Below, piece by piece: positions 24,343 to 32,965 of a stretch of DNA of 64,000 nucleotides. The stretch is from the NCBI GenBank assembly GCA_027313705.1, contig DAHVDE010000027.1, positions 1 through 64,000 of the forward strand, given 5' to 3'. The notes beneath the pieces were generated by a model. The model was not told the DNA's origin. It made no database searches and saw only the letters and a program-made list of their open reading frames with translations. The position numbers and the translations under genes are program-made. Numbering within the stretch: position 1 is the stretch's first letter; each line of letters starts with the position of its first letter. The stretch comes from Actinomycetota bacterium. GTDB lineage: Bacteria; Actinomycetota; Actinomycetes; Streptosporangiales; Streptosporangiaceae.

Positions 24343-25275
24343 ATGACGATGCACGCTGACCAACTCGTGGGTGCGCCGGTAATCGACTCGGACGGTAACG
24401 CCGTCGGAACAGTAGAGCAGGTGTTCCGCGATGACGTAGACGGAACGCCTAGCTGGGCGCGGGTCAGGTCGGCGGAGGGGTTGCATTTCGTGCCCCTGGC
24501 CGGCGGTCGCGTGATGAGCAGCGGCGGGCTGAGCGTCCCGTTCGATATGCAGAAGATCATGAAAGAACCCGAGCTAAGCATCGACCGGCACATGTCGGTC
24601 GAGCAGGAAGACGAACTGCGCAAGTACTTCGAGCTCACCGTGCCCGCGCAGCCAGGATCAGGCATGGAGACCAGCGCGGAACAGCGTGGCGGCATCGGAC
24701 CTGACTCCGGGACGGCGGCCGGACCCGGTACGGCGGGCGTGCCCTGGGCGGCCGGGCCAGGGGCGGTCGGGCCAGTGGCGGCAGGGAAGCCGCGCGAGCC
24801 CGGCATGGGCATGGGCGAGCCGGACATGCGCCCTGAGGCTGGGCGCCCTGAGGCTGGGAGCGCTGAGGCTGGGCAACGGCCAGCGCAGGCGGGCGGCCAA
24901 GCCCAGTCCGCAGGCGACGGCCAGGAGTGGCTGGTCAGGTCGGAAGAGCGGTTCGCGATCAACATGGAAACTCGCGAGTCCGGCCGGGTGCGGCTGCGCA
25001 AGCGCGTGGACACCGAGCCGGTGCAGCAGAAGGTACGGGTCTTCCACGAGGAGTACGAAGTCGAGCGGGTGCCGGTCGGCAAGGACGACAAGATGCCCGG
25101 CGAGATAAGCGAGGGTGACCAGGAGATCATCCTGCACGAGGCGCGGGCGGTGGTCAGCAAGGAGACCGTCCCCGTGGAGCGGATCAGGCTCTCCGCGAAG
25201 CGGGTCGAGGAAGAGCAGACGATCAGCGACCAGCTGCGCAAGGAGCGCATCGAGATCGACAGCGGTACCGGATAG
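24343..25275 (+). CDS. PRC-barrel and DUF2382 (YsnF/AvaK) stress-type protein
   Basis: A 310-residue soluble protein. The N-terminal PRC-barrel spans about 1-75 (ADQLVGAPVIDSDGNAVGTV). A low-complexity Gly/Ala/Pro linker with three REAG-like tandem units (RPEAG, RPEAG, SAEAG) sits near 160-180. The C-terminal DUF2382 domain covers about 190-305 (EERFAINMETRESGRVRLRK and EIILHEARAVVSKETVPVER). Such proteins are linked to stress tolerance and have no known enzyme activity. ATG 24343 follows GGGGGGAAAC; the frame is open further upstream, but the residues there are not domain-like. Confidence 0.9.
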   Translation: MTMHADQLVGAPVIDSDGNAVGTVEQVFRDDVDGTPSWARVRSAEGLHFVPLAGGRVMSSGGLSVPFDMQKIMKEPELSIDRHMSVEQEDELRKYFELTVPAQPGSGMETSAEQRGGIGPDSGTAAGPGTAGVPWAAGPGAVGPVAAGKPREPGMGMGEPDMRPEAGRPEAGSAEAGQRPAQAGGQAQSAGDGQEWLVRSEERFAINMETRESGRVRLRKRVDTEPVQQKVRVFHEEYEVERVPVGKDDKMPGEISEGDQEIILHEARAVVSKETVPVERIRLSAKRVEEEQTISDQLRKERIEIDSGTG

Positions 25276-25390
25276 CCGACTGGCTGCCCGGTTTGCCGAG
25301 CGACGCCCCGGCCCAGCCCCCACGCCGCCACAACCTGGGGCGCCGGCCACCCACCGTGTGACATCGAGGGCACGGCGCCCCTGCTCCGGG

Positions 25391-25479
25391 CGGTGCTCTT
25401 GAGTGTGATCGGTGCTCTTGACAATCAGGAGAGGATAGGTGAATACTGATCGCTATGGAGAGCACCGCTCTTGAAAGAG
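25391..25479 (+). promoter_or_regulatory. Promoter with repeated 10-12 base operator-like elements
   Basis: CGGTGCTCTTGA occurs twice in direct orientation (25391-25402 and 25410-25421, 19 bases apart). An inverted near-copy GAGAGCACCG follows (25458-25467), then a CTCTT-GA-AAGAG palindrome (25468-25479). TTGACA (25418-25423) overlaps the second copy and GAATAC (25441-25446) lies 17 bases later, a good promoter for the DUF385 gene. Confidence 0.5.
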
Positions 25480-25502
25480 AGCAGAGGTAGAAGGAGGCTC
25501 TG

Positions 25503-25979
25503 ATGTCAGGGACCGAAGCGTCCAGATACGTTATGCCCACGTCGCCGATGGGTCGTCGGGTCAACGGAATGTTCAATTCGGCGGTTGCGACGCTTACCAA
25601 GCGAGGAGTCAGCGTCTGGGGAAGCCGGGTGCTTTACGTGCGCGGCAGGAAGACCGGGGAGTGGCGGTCCAATCCGGTGAACGTCCTGACTTACCAGGGA
25701 CACAGGTACCTGGTCGCCCCGCGTGGCCAGACTCAGTGGGTGCGGAACCTGCGGGTCGCCGACGGCGGTGAGCTCAGGGTCGGCGGCAAGGTCGAGCGCT
25801 TCACGGCGACCGAGCTGACTGACGAGCGGAAGCCCGCTATCCTGCGCGCGTACTTGAAGCGGTGGAAGATGGAAGTCGGCGTCTTCTTCGATGGTGTCGG
25901 CGCGGATGCTCCTGATGCCAAATTGCTCGAGATCGCACCCGGCTACCCGGTATTCCTGATCACCGAGGCGGCGGCCTGA
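25503..25979 (+). CDS. Deazaflavin (F420)-dependent nitroreductase-family protein, DUF385
   Basis: A 158-residue protein of the DDN/F420H2-dependent reductase family (DUF385). Matching features are the amphipathic N-terminus, LYVRGRKTGEWRSNPVNVLT (about 48-67), the YLVAPRGQTQWVRNLR element and the C-terminal HPVF-like GYPVFLI. These proteins use reduced F420 to reduce quinones, nitroaromatics or other substrates. AAGGAGG lies seven bases before ATG 25503. It seems to be a single-gene transcript behind the repeated promoter element upstream. Confidence 0.88.
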   Translation: MSGTEASRYVMPTSPMGRRVNGMFNSAVATLTKRGVSVWGSRVLYVRGRKTGEWRSNPVNVLTYQGHRYLVAPRGQTQWVRNLRVADGGELRVGGKVERFTATELTDERKPAILRAYLKRWKMEVGVFFDGVGADAPDAKLLEIAPGYPVFLITEAAA

Positions 25980-26033
25980 GGTAGGTCGGGCCTGAGGTAG
26001 GTCGGGCCGGCGGTCGCGGGCCGGCGGTCGCGG
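25974..26033. repeat. Two short back-to-back tandem duplications
   Basis: GCCTGAGGTAGGTCGG occurs twice (25974-26005), followed directly by GCCGGCGGTCGCGG twice (26006-26033). They span the DUF385 stop codon and the gap before imuA'. They look like replication-slippage products; no function is seen. Confidence 0.6.
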
Positions 26034-26100
26034 GCTGTCAGCGCCGGGCAATATTGTTATCGAAGACAGGGTCAAGTTCGCCGCGTCGAACTTGCCGTTA

Positions 26101-26116
26101 TCGAAAATTTGTTCGA
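26101..26116 (+). promoter_or_regulatory. LexA (SOS) box before imuA'
   Basis: TCGAAAATTTGTTCGA differs at one position from the actinobacterial SOS consensus TCGAAC-N4-GTTCGA. It ends 11 bases before ATG 26128, so repressor would block the promoter or start region directly. Confidence 0.75.
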
Positions 26117-26127
26117 TAGTAGTTCCC

Positions 26128-26925
26128 ATGGGAATCGCGTCCGCGCCGGTCATGTCCGCGCCGGTCGCCACCTTGCCTGAGCACGGCGGGGATGATCGCC
26201 GGCAAGGGCTAGCCGCTTTGCTGACGGCCGGGACGGTTCGCTCCGGGCGGGAGATCGGTCCAGGTAAAGGGGTGGTTTCTGACGCAGGGCTGCTGCCCGT
26301 GCTGCCTGCCTTGCAAGACCTGCTCCCGATGGGCGCGCTCCAGCGAGGGTCGGTCGCGGCGGTGGGTGACTGGAGCATGCTCTGCCTGGCGCTTGCCGCG
26401 GGTCCGGTAGCGTCGGGTGCCTGGTGCGCGATTGCAGGGGTCGCTGATTTCGGGGCTAACGCGGCTGCCGATGCCGGGCTTGACCCCGCGAGGTTGCTGC
26501 TGATACCTGACCTTGGCCAGAACTGGCCACAGATTGTCGCTTCCCTGCTCGATGGTTGTGACCTCGTGCTGCTGCGGCCGCCTGACCGGCCTTCGGCTCA
26601 GACCCGCCGCAAGGTGGAAGCGGCGGTACGGCGGTACGGCGGCGTATTGCTAGTCGCCGACGAGTGGGACGGCGCGCAAGTCAGGCTGCACATCACCGAT
26701 CATGCCTGGACCGGGATCGGCCGCGGGCACGGCCGCCTGTACGGGCGCCAGGTGCGGGTGGTGGCTGACGGTCGTGGTGAATGGTCAAGGTCACGGACGC
26801 GCTGGCTGTGGCTGCCTGGTCCGGACGGCGCGATCACCGCGGTGGCTGATGACCAGGTGCACGCGGATAGCGCTGACTGGGATGAGGAATTTGGTGCGGA
26901 ACTTGCCCTGCCAGGCGGCCGGTGA
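26128..26925 (+). CDS. imuA': ImuA'-type mutasome accessory protein
   Basis: A 265-residue RecA-like accessory protein of the ImuA'-ImuB-DnaE2 mutasome. It contains the segment LPMGALQRGSVAAVGDW (loop position of a degenerate P-loop), then LLIPDLGQNWPQIVASLLDG and LVLLRPP strands like a RecA fold without a clear Walker motif. In mycobacteria this protein, with ImuB, is needed for DnaE2-dependent induced mutagenesis. ATG 26128 is chosen because it follows the SOS box; no ribosome site is visible, so the message may be leaderless. The next gene overlaps by four bases (GTGA). Confidence 0.85.
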   Translation: MGIASAPVMSAPVATLPEHGGDDRRQGLAALLTAGTVRSGREIGPGKGVVSDAGLLPVLPALQDLLPMGALQRGSVAAVGDWSMLCLALAAGPVASGAWCAIAGVADFGANAAADAGLDPARLLLIPDLGQNWPQIVASLLDGCDLVLLRPPDRPSAQTRRKVEAAVRRYGGVLLVADEWDGAQVRLHITDHAWTGIGRGHGRLYGRQVRVVADGRGEWSRSRTRWLWLPGPDGAITAVADDQVHADSADWDEEFGAELALPGGR

Positions 26926-28433
26926 CTGCCGGTGGGGGGCGTCGGCCCCGCGTCCTCGTCGTGCGCTGCCCGGCGTGGCCACCACCTGCTCCGCAGGCCG
27001 ATCGGGCAGGCAAACCGGATTTCCTGCCTGACGCGACCGCATTTGAGGTCGTCGTGAGCGTGGTGCAGGAGTTCTGCCCGCAGATAGAGGTGCTGCGACC
27101 GGGCATTTGCGCGTTCGGCGTCCGGGGGCCGGCAAGGTATTTCGGCGGCGAAGCCGAACTTGCCAGGAAGATCACCGAATCTGTCACGGGGCGGGGATTC
27201 GGCTGCGGGGTAGGAGTAGCCGATGGCATGTTCGCGGCCTTGCTCGCATCACGAGATGCGCTGGTCAGCGGCGCTGCCGACCCGGCGGGGGCTCAGATAG
27301 CGGGGGCTCAGATAACTGTGCCGCCGGTGATCGTGCCGGCCGGCGAGACGCCCGCTTACCTCGCCTCCCGTCCGGTCACGGTTCTCGGTGCACCGGAACT
27401 CGCCGAGCTGCTGGTCAGGCTCGGGATCAGGACCCTCGGTGATTTCGCGGCGCTGACGTCGGCCGATGCAGAGAACAGGTTTGGCCCGCAGGGCCTGCTC
27501 GCGCATCGGCTCGCACGCGGACTTGATCCTCGTCCGCTGGTGATTCGTCAGCCTACCGCCAACGTATCGGTTGAGCAGGAATTTGATCCCCCGGCCGAAC
27601 GGTCAGAGCCTGTTGTGTTCGCTGCCAAGGCGCTGGCCAGGCAGATGCACGCCAGGCTTGCCGGGGCAGGGCTGGCGTGCGTGCGACTGAAAGTCCAGGT
27701 GACCTGTGACAACGGCCAGGAGATTACCCGGCTATGGCGGCACGACGGGCTGCTTTCCGATCTCGCGGTAGCCGAGCGTGTGCGCTGGCAACTCGATGGC
27801 TGGCTGGCCAGCCGCGGTGAACCAGCCGGCGGCGATGGGGGCCGAGGTCATGACGGAGTTGAGGCGGGCGGGGTCCGCTCGTTGCGACTGCTTCCTGACC
27901 AGCTAGTCAGGGATCACGGACGCCAGCTTGGACTCTGGGGTGACGCGCTGGTCAGTGACCGGGTGTCCAGGGCAGCGATCCGGGTCCAGGCCATGCTCGG
28001 GCATGAGGCCGTGCGGCAACCCGTGCTTACCGGCGGGCGCGGCCCGGCAGATCAGGCGATTTTCGTGCCCTTCGGTGATACACGACCGGCAGGCAGGCCA
28101 GCAGGCCAGCCCTGGCCTGGGCAGATTCCTGCACCGGCGCCCGCGACCGTCTATCAGACACCCAGGCAAGCGCGAGTGACCGACCGGGCGGGGGCGCTGG
28201 TGACCGTGACCGGACGCGGCGAGATGTCCGCCGACCCGGCGCAGTTGTCGGTGGCGGGAGGGCGAGCGCTTGTGATCATCGCCTGGACTGGGCCCTGGCC
28301 GGTCACCGAACGCTGGTGGGATCCAGTACAGGCATGCAGGAAAGCGAGATTCCAGTTGGTGACCGTGGACGGAAGCGCCTGGCTGGCTGTGATCAAGGAC
28401 GGTGACTGGTTCATCGAAGCCTGCTATGACTGA
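26922..28433 (+). CDS. imuB: ImuB, Y-family polymerase-like mutasome hub
   Basis: A 503-residue Y-family polymerase homologue. The N-terminal palm region (VLVVRCPAWPP...VVSVVQEFCPQIEVLRPGIC, abbreviated) lacks the acidic residues of active DinB enzymes, as is usual for ImuB. A helix-hairpin-helix area follows near 170-200 (LVRLGIRTLGDFAAL). The beta-clamp-binding motif is QLGLWG (335-340). In mycobacteria ImuB connects DnaE2 and ImuA' to the sliding clamp. It is translationally coupled to imuA' at GTGA. Confidence 0.92.
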   Translation: MTAGGGRRPRVLVVRCPAWPPPAPQADRAGKPDFLPDATAFEVVVSVVQEFCPQIEVLRPGICAFGVRGPARYFGGEAELARKITESVTGRGFGCGVGVADGMFAALLASRDALVSGAADPAGAQIAGAQITVPPVIVPAGETPAYLASRPVTVLGAPELAELLVRLGIRTLGDFAALTSADAENRFGPQGLLAHRLARGLDPRPLVIRQPTANVSVEQEFDPPAERSEPVVFAAKALARQMHARLAGAGLACVRLKVQVTCDNGQEITRLWRHDGLLSDLAVAERVRWQLDGWLASRGEPAGGDGGRGHDGVEAGGVRSLRLLPDQLVRDHGRQLGLWGDALVSDRVSRAAIRVQAMLGHEAVRQPVLTGGRGPADQAIFVPFGDTRPAGRPAGQPWPGQIPAPAPATVYQTPRQARVTDRAGALVTVTGRGEMSADPAQLSVAGGRALVIIAWTGPWPVTERWWDPVQACRKARFQLVTVDGSAWLAVIKDGDWFIEACYD

Positions 28434-28464
28434 CACCCGAGTGGGCTGGCGCCCGGGCGGATGG

Positions 28465-29310
28465 TCAGGCGGCTGCCTGGCTGACTGTCGCACCCGCCGG
28501 ATACGGTTGCCGGGAATTGCCGGCCAGGACCCAGACTTGCTGGCGGCCGTGTACCTGCCAGGTAAGTCCGGTGCCGGTCAGGTCCACAATCGCGGTGTCT
28601 TCGTCGATTCCGAGCACGGTGGTACCCGATGGCGCGTCCGCTGTGACGCGGGGAAGGAGGTCAGGGACCCAGCCGAGCATCTTGTCGAAGTGCGGGAGCA
28701 CTCGCAGCGCTGGCAGGAGGCCAAGCCCTGGATCGGGTTCGCGGTGCGGCGCGCGCATCGCGGGAACCCAGCCGGTCAAGGCGATCGCCCCGGCTGAACA
28801 ACCCGCCAGAGCCGACCCCGACCGCCAGGCAGCGACTATCGCTTCCCACACCCTGGTGCCGCGCAGGGTCTGAGCCAGATAGGTGGGATTGCCGCCGGAC
28901 AGGTAGATCAGCCCTGCCCCTGCTACCTTGGCGGCCAGTTCCGCCGAGTCGGCTTCTGAGCGATCGCGGACAAGGAGCGGCACTTGCTTGACGCCCAGGC
29001 GATCCGCTTGTGCGGCGCCGAGATCTAGCCAGTGCCTGAGGCTCCGCTCACCTTCAGGTGCGGCGGCCGTCGGGAGCTGGACGTACCTCGGGGCGCGCCC
29101 CTTCATGAGCATCGCCTCTACGTCCTTCATCACCGGCAGGTACTCACCGCTCCCCACGAGTGCCAGCGGACCGGGAGTCACGCGCGGGCGCCCATCGCCA
29201 GGCAAGGTGCCACCGCGCCAGGCGGTGGTGTCAGGAGCGGTGGTGTCAGGAGCGGTGGTGTCAGGAGCGGCGGTGTCAGGAGCGGTGACGGGCGGTACAG
29301 CACAACACAA
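28465..29310 (-). CDS. S51-like peptidase / class I glutamine-amidotransferase-like protein
   Basis: A 281-residue protein with the peptidase E/cyanophycinase fold. Landmarks are LALVGSGEY near residue 50, GLIYLSGGNPTYLAQTL (133-149) and the nucleophile elbow ALAGCSAGAIAL with Ser172. A DTT-containing stretch near 12-30 comes from a 15-base tandem repeat. TTG 29310 is the annotated start; GTG 29181, after the repeat and just before the domain, is equally plausible. It sits between imuB and dnaE2 in the opposite direction. Its substrate is unknown. Confidence 0.7.
   Translation of the reverse strand: MCCAVPPVTAPDTAAPDTTAPDTTAPDTTAWRGGTLPGDGRPRVTPGPLALVGSGEYLPVMKDVEAMLMKGRAPRYVQLPTAAAPEGERSLRHWLDLGAAQADRLGVKQVPLLVRDRSEADSAELAAKVAGAGLIYLSGGNPTYLAQTLRGTRVWEAIVAAWRSGSALAGCSAGAIALTGWVPAMRAPHREPDPGLGLLPALRVLPHFDKMLGWVPDLLPRVTADAPSGTTVLGIDEDTAIVDLTGTGLTWQVHGRQQVWVLAGNSRQPYPAGATVSQAAA
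29227..29287. repeat. 15-base tandem repeat, about four copies
   Basis: GGTGTCAGGAGCGGT is repeated four times with one substitution. In the S51-like gene it encodes APDTT-type units before the catalytic domain. Copy number is likely to vary between strains. Confidence 0.75.
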
Positions 29311-29350
29311 TCATGGCCTGCCGCTGCCCGGGGCGTTACGTGCGGGTGGC

Positions 29351-29396
29351 AGGTAAAGTATTCGGATTTATGTTCGAGGCAAACCTTACTTTACCT
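29351..29396 (+). promoter_or_regulatory. LexA-like box inside a 10-bp inverted repeat before dnaE2
   Basis: TCGGATTTATGTTCGA (29362-29377) has a perfect right SOS half-site and two mismatches in the left one. It is enclosed by AGGTAAAGTA (29351-29360) and its exact complement TACTTTACCT (29387-29396). dnaE2 starts at 29441. Confidence 0.55.
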
Positions 29397-29440
29397 GAGA
29401 GTATCGCTAGGGTAGTCGATAGAGGACGGGGAGGTGCTCG

Positions 29441-32400
29441 ATGGGCTGGGACAATCCACCGGTGCCCTGGCGAGAGTTCGAGCGGCACCTGTCCTGGAAG
29501 CAGGAAAGCACGCCAGGACGGGAGGTTGTTCCTGAGCAGGCGTCGGTTACCTCGCTGAGCAAGCCGCAGGCGAAGCGGTACCAGGGACCCGATCCGGCGG
29601 ATGATGACTCTGCGATCCCCTGGGCCGAACTGCATTGTCACTCAGCCTTCAGTTTTCTTGACGGCGCGTCCGCACCGGAGAAACTGATCGGCCAGGCGGC
29701 GCGGCTCGGCCTGGCCGCGATCGGCATTACCGATCATGACGGCATGTACGGGGTGCCGCAGTTCGCGCAGGAGGCTGCCCGCCTTCGCGGCGTCGATGCC
29801 TGGGAAAGCGTGCGCGGAACGGCAAGCACGGCAGACCTAGGTGCTGCCGGACGAGGCAGGGGAGTAGCTACCGTATTCGGAGCCGAACTCAATCTGACCG
29901 GCAGGGCTGGCCGGGCCAGCCGGGCCAGCCGGACTGGGGTGCCCGATCCGGCAGGCTGTCACCTGCTGGTTCTGGCTCGGGGTCCGGAGGGTTACCGGCG
30001 GCTGTGCCAGGAGATCAGCGCCGCTCACCTGGCCGGCGGCGAGAAGGGCAGGCCTGATTATGACCTGGAGAAACTGGCGCGGGCGCACGACGGGCACTGG
30101 GTCATCCTCACAGGCTGCCGCAAGGGCCAGGTTCCTGCCGCGCTCAGTCGCGGCGGGGCGGCCGCTGCGGAAAGGCAACTGCGCGCGCTTGCGGATGCCT
30201 TCGGGCCGGACAATGTCTTCGCTGAACTGATCTGCCACGATCAGCCCGCCGACGACGAGCGGAACGACGTGCTATTTGACCTGGCTAACCGGGTAGGCGT
30301 GGGCGTGGTTGCCTCGAACAACGTGCATTACGCAACTCCGGCCGACGCCAGGCTCGCTCAGGTTCTGGCCGCGATCAGGGCCAGGAGCAGCCTTGACGAG
30401 ATGGACGGGTGGCTGGCCGCGGCCGGAACGGCTTACCTGCGCTCAGGCAAGGAGATGGCCGGCAAGCTCAGGCGGTACCCGGGAGTTATCGAGCGGACCG
30501 TGGAACTGGCGCTGCACTGCGCCTTTGACTTCAGCCTGATCGCACCCAGGCTGCCCGATTTCCCGGTACCTGACGCGCATACAGAAATAACTTGGCTGCG
30601 CCACCTGGTCGAGCGGCTGGCACCCGGACGATACGGCCCCCCCGACGCCGAGCGCATTCCTGGTGCCTACCGGCAGATCCGCCGCGAGCTTGACGTCATC
30701 GAGAAGCTAGGGTTCGCTGGTTACTTCCTAATAGTGCACGACATCGTGCATTTCTGCAAAGAACGTGAAATCCTCTGTCAAGGCCGGGGGTCGGCGGCTA
30801 ACTCGGCAGTGTGCTACGCGCTAGGAATAACTAGCGTCGACCCTGTGAGTCATCAGCTATTGTTCGAGCGGTTCCTTTCCGCAGGCCGGGATGGTCCGCC
30901 TGACATAGACCTCGACATCGAGCACAAGCGGCGAGAAGAGGTCATACAGTACGTCTACCGTAAATACGGCAGGCAACGGGCGGCTCAGGTCGCCAACGTC
31001 ATTGCCTACCGGCCGAGAATGGCCATCCGTGATGCCGGGCGCGCGCTTGGCTACTCGCCTGAACAGCAAAATCAGTGGTCCAGGCAGGTCGGCCCCAGGC
31101 AGTACGCGGCCGGTCAGCCAGTGCCGCCAGACGCCGGGGTGCCTGCAGAGGTGATCACGCTAGCGGCGCGGATGCAGCGACTGCCCCGCCACCTTGGCAT
31201 TCATTCTGGCGGAATGGTGATCTGCGACCGCCCGGTAGCTGAAGTCTGCCCGGTGGAGTGGGCGAGAATGGCTGACCGGAGCGTGCTCCAATGGGACAAG
31301 GACGACTGTGCGTACGCCGGGCTGGTCAAGTTCGACCTGCTCGGACTCGGCATGCTGACGGCGTTGCGTGACTGCTTCGCGCTGGTGGCCGCGCATCACG
31401 GAGTCCGCTGGGATCTGCATTCGATTCCGCAAGAGGACCCCGGGGTTTACGACATGCTGTGCGCGGCCGACACCGTCGGGGTATTTCAGGTCGAGTCCCG
31501 CGCCCAGATGGCGACGCTGCCCAGGCTGCGGCCAAGGGAGTTCTATGACCTGGTGGTGGAGGTCGCGCTGATCAGGCCGGGGCCGATCCAGGGCGGCTCG
31601 GTGCACCCTTACATGCGGCGCAGGCACGGCGCCGAGACCGACTGCTTGCCGCACGAGTCGATGCGCCAGGCGCTAGGCAAGACCCTCGGCGTGCCGCTGT
31701 TTCAAGAACAAATGATGCAGATCGCGATCGACTGCGCCGGTTTCAGCGCAACAGAAGCTGACCGGCTGCGTCAGGCGATGAGCTCGAAGCGCGCACCTGA
31801 AAGAATAGAAGAACTGCATTCCCGGCTGCTCGAAGGGATGTCGGAACGCGGGATCTCGCTGGAAGTAGCAGAGGATATCTACGAGAAAATCCTGGCCTTC
31901 TCAAGCTATGGTTTTCCTGAGTCGCACGCGATCAGCTTCGCTTACCTGGTCTACGCCAGCGCCTGGCTGAAATGCTATTACCCGGCCGCGTTTACCGCCG
32001 CGTTGCTCAGAGCCCAGCCGATGGGGTTCTATTCGCCGGCCAGCCTGATCAGCGATGTGCGCAGGCACGGCGTGGAAGTGCGAGGTGTGGATGTCAACGC
32101 GAGCGGCGAACTAGCCACGCTCGAAAACAGCGAAAAGGAGCCCGCGGTCTCGCCTGACGTACTGACCACGGCGCCGGCCGGCGGCAAGCCGGTACCTGAC
32201 CAGCCCGCGATCCGGGTTGGCTTGGCCGCGGTGCGGAACCTGGGCAGCGGTGCGGCCGCCGCGATCGTGGCGGGCCAGCCTTACGACTCGCTCGAGGACT
32301 TCGCCAGGCGCACCGCTCTCGCCAGGCCGGCCCTCGAGGCGCTGGCGACCGCGGGCGCGTTCCGCTGCTTCGGCTTGACCAGGCGCGAAGCCCTGTGGGC

Positions 32401-32890
32401 GGCCGGCGCCGCGGCCACGATCCGGCCAGGTCAACTGCCGGGGACGATATCGCTCACCGCGCCTGCCCTGGCCGACATGGCCCCGGCCGAGGTCACCTTC
32501 GCTGACATGTGGGCCACGGGTACTTATGGCGCCGCTCATCCGATCGAGCACATCAGAGGTTTCCTCGACGAGCGCGGGGTGCTTAGGGCGGCGGGTGTCC
32601 GTGACGCCGCCGATGGCAGTTCCGTCACTGTCGGCGGGCTGGTCACTCATCGGCAGCAGCCGGGAACGGCCAACGGAGTCGTCTTCCTCAGCCTGGAAGA
32701 CGAGACCGGCATGGCCAACGTGATCTGCCCGCCCTGGGTGTGGGAGCGACACAGGAAAGCCGGCGTAACTGCCAGCGCGTTGCTGATATCAGGCCGGGTC
32801 GAACGGCTCGAAGGCGCGGTCAGCCTGCTGGCCACGAGCCTGCGGAAACTCCGCGTGGTCGCGGCCGCGCGCAGCCGCGACTTCAGGTGA
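29441..32890 (+). CDS. dnaE2: Error-prone DNA polymerase III alpha subunit, DnaE2
   Basis: A 1149-residue C-family polymerase. It has an N-terminal PHP domain with H65 and H67 in ELHCHSAFSFLDGAS, and palm aspartates D488 and D490 in PPDIDLDIEH. The finger and beta-binding regions follow, with a C-terminal OB fold (TVGGLVTHRQQPGT and VFLSLEDETGMANVI). DnaE2 is slightly shorter than DnaE1 and lacks its long tail. In mycobacteria it performs SOS-induced mutagenic synthesis with ImuA' and ImuB. GGGGAGG lies seven bases before ATG 29441. A short RAGRASRAS repeat near residue 155 comes from local sequence duplication. Confidence 0.94.
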   Translation: MGWDNPPVPWREFERHLSWKQESTPGREVVPEQASVTSLSKPQAKRYQGPDPADDDSAIPWAELHCHSAFSFLDGASAPEKLIGQAARLGLAAIGITDHDGMYGVPQFAQEAARLRGVDAWESVRGTASTADLGAAGRGRGVATVFGAELNLTGRAGRASRASRTGVPDPAGCHLLVLARGPEGYRRLCQEISAAHLAGGEKGRPDYDLEKLARAHDGHWVILTGCRKGQVPAALSRGGAAAAERQLRALADAFGPDNVFAELICHDQPADDERNDVLFDLANRVGVGVVASNNVHYATPADARLAQVLAAIRARSSLDEMDGWLAAAGTAYLRSGKEMAGKLRRYPGVIERTVELALHCAFDFSLIAPRLPDFPVPDAHTEITWLRHLVERLAPGRYGPPDAERIPGAYRQIRRELDVIEKLGFAGYFLIVHDIVHFCKEREILCQGRGSAANSAVCYALGITSVDPVSHQLLFERFLSAGRDGPPDIDLDIEHKRREEVIQYVYRKYGRQRAAQVANVIAYRPRMAIRDAGRALGYSPEQQNQWSRQVGPRQYAAGQPVPPDAGVPAEVITLAARMQRLPRHLGIHSGGMVICDRPVAEVCPVEWARMADRSVLQWDKDDCAYAGLVKFDLLGLGMLTALRDCFALVAAHHGVRWDLHSIPQEDPGVYDMLCAADTVGVFQVESRAQMATLPRLRPREFYDLVVEVALIRPGPIQGGSVHPYMRRRHGAETDCLPHESMRQALGKTLGVPLFQEQMMQIAIDCAGFSATEADRLRQAMSSKRAPERIEELHSRLLEGMSERGISLEVAEDIYEKILAFSSYGFPESHAISFAYLVYASAWLKCYYPAAFTAALLRAQPMGFYSPASLISDVRRHGVEVRGVDVNASGELATLENSEKEPAVSPDVLTTAPAGGKPVPDQPAIRVGLAAVRNLGSGAAAAIVAGQPYDSLEDFARRTALARPALEALATAGAFRCFGLTRREALWAAGAAATIRPGQLPGTISLTAPALADMAPAEVTFADMWATGTYGAAHPIEHIRGFLDERGVLRAAGVRDAADGSSVTVGGLVTHRQQPGTANGVVFLSLEDETGMANVICPPWVWERHRKAGVTASALLISGRVERLEGAVSLLATSLRKLRVVAAARSRDFR

Positions 32891-32965
32891 GCAGGCGGCC
32901 TGGCTCGAGCGGAGCCGAGGGGCACCCACGTGGCACTGCGCTGACGATGACAGGTCCGCAATGAC

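Noticed and set aside
24324-25424. 366-codon minus-strand frame over the PRC-barrel/DUF2382 gene
   Set aside because: Ser/Pro/Arg-rich shadow frame; the plus frame encodes two recognised domains.
29311-29440. Iron box before dnaE2 based on AGGCAAACCTTACTTTACCT
   Set aside because: The match to the iron-box consensus is poor; the LexA-like half-site and outer inverted repeat explain the sequence better.
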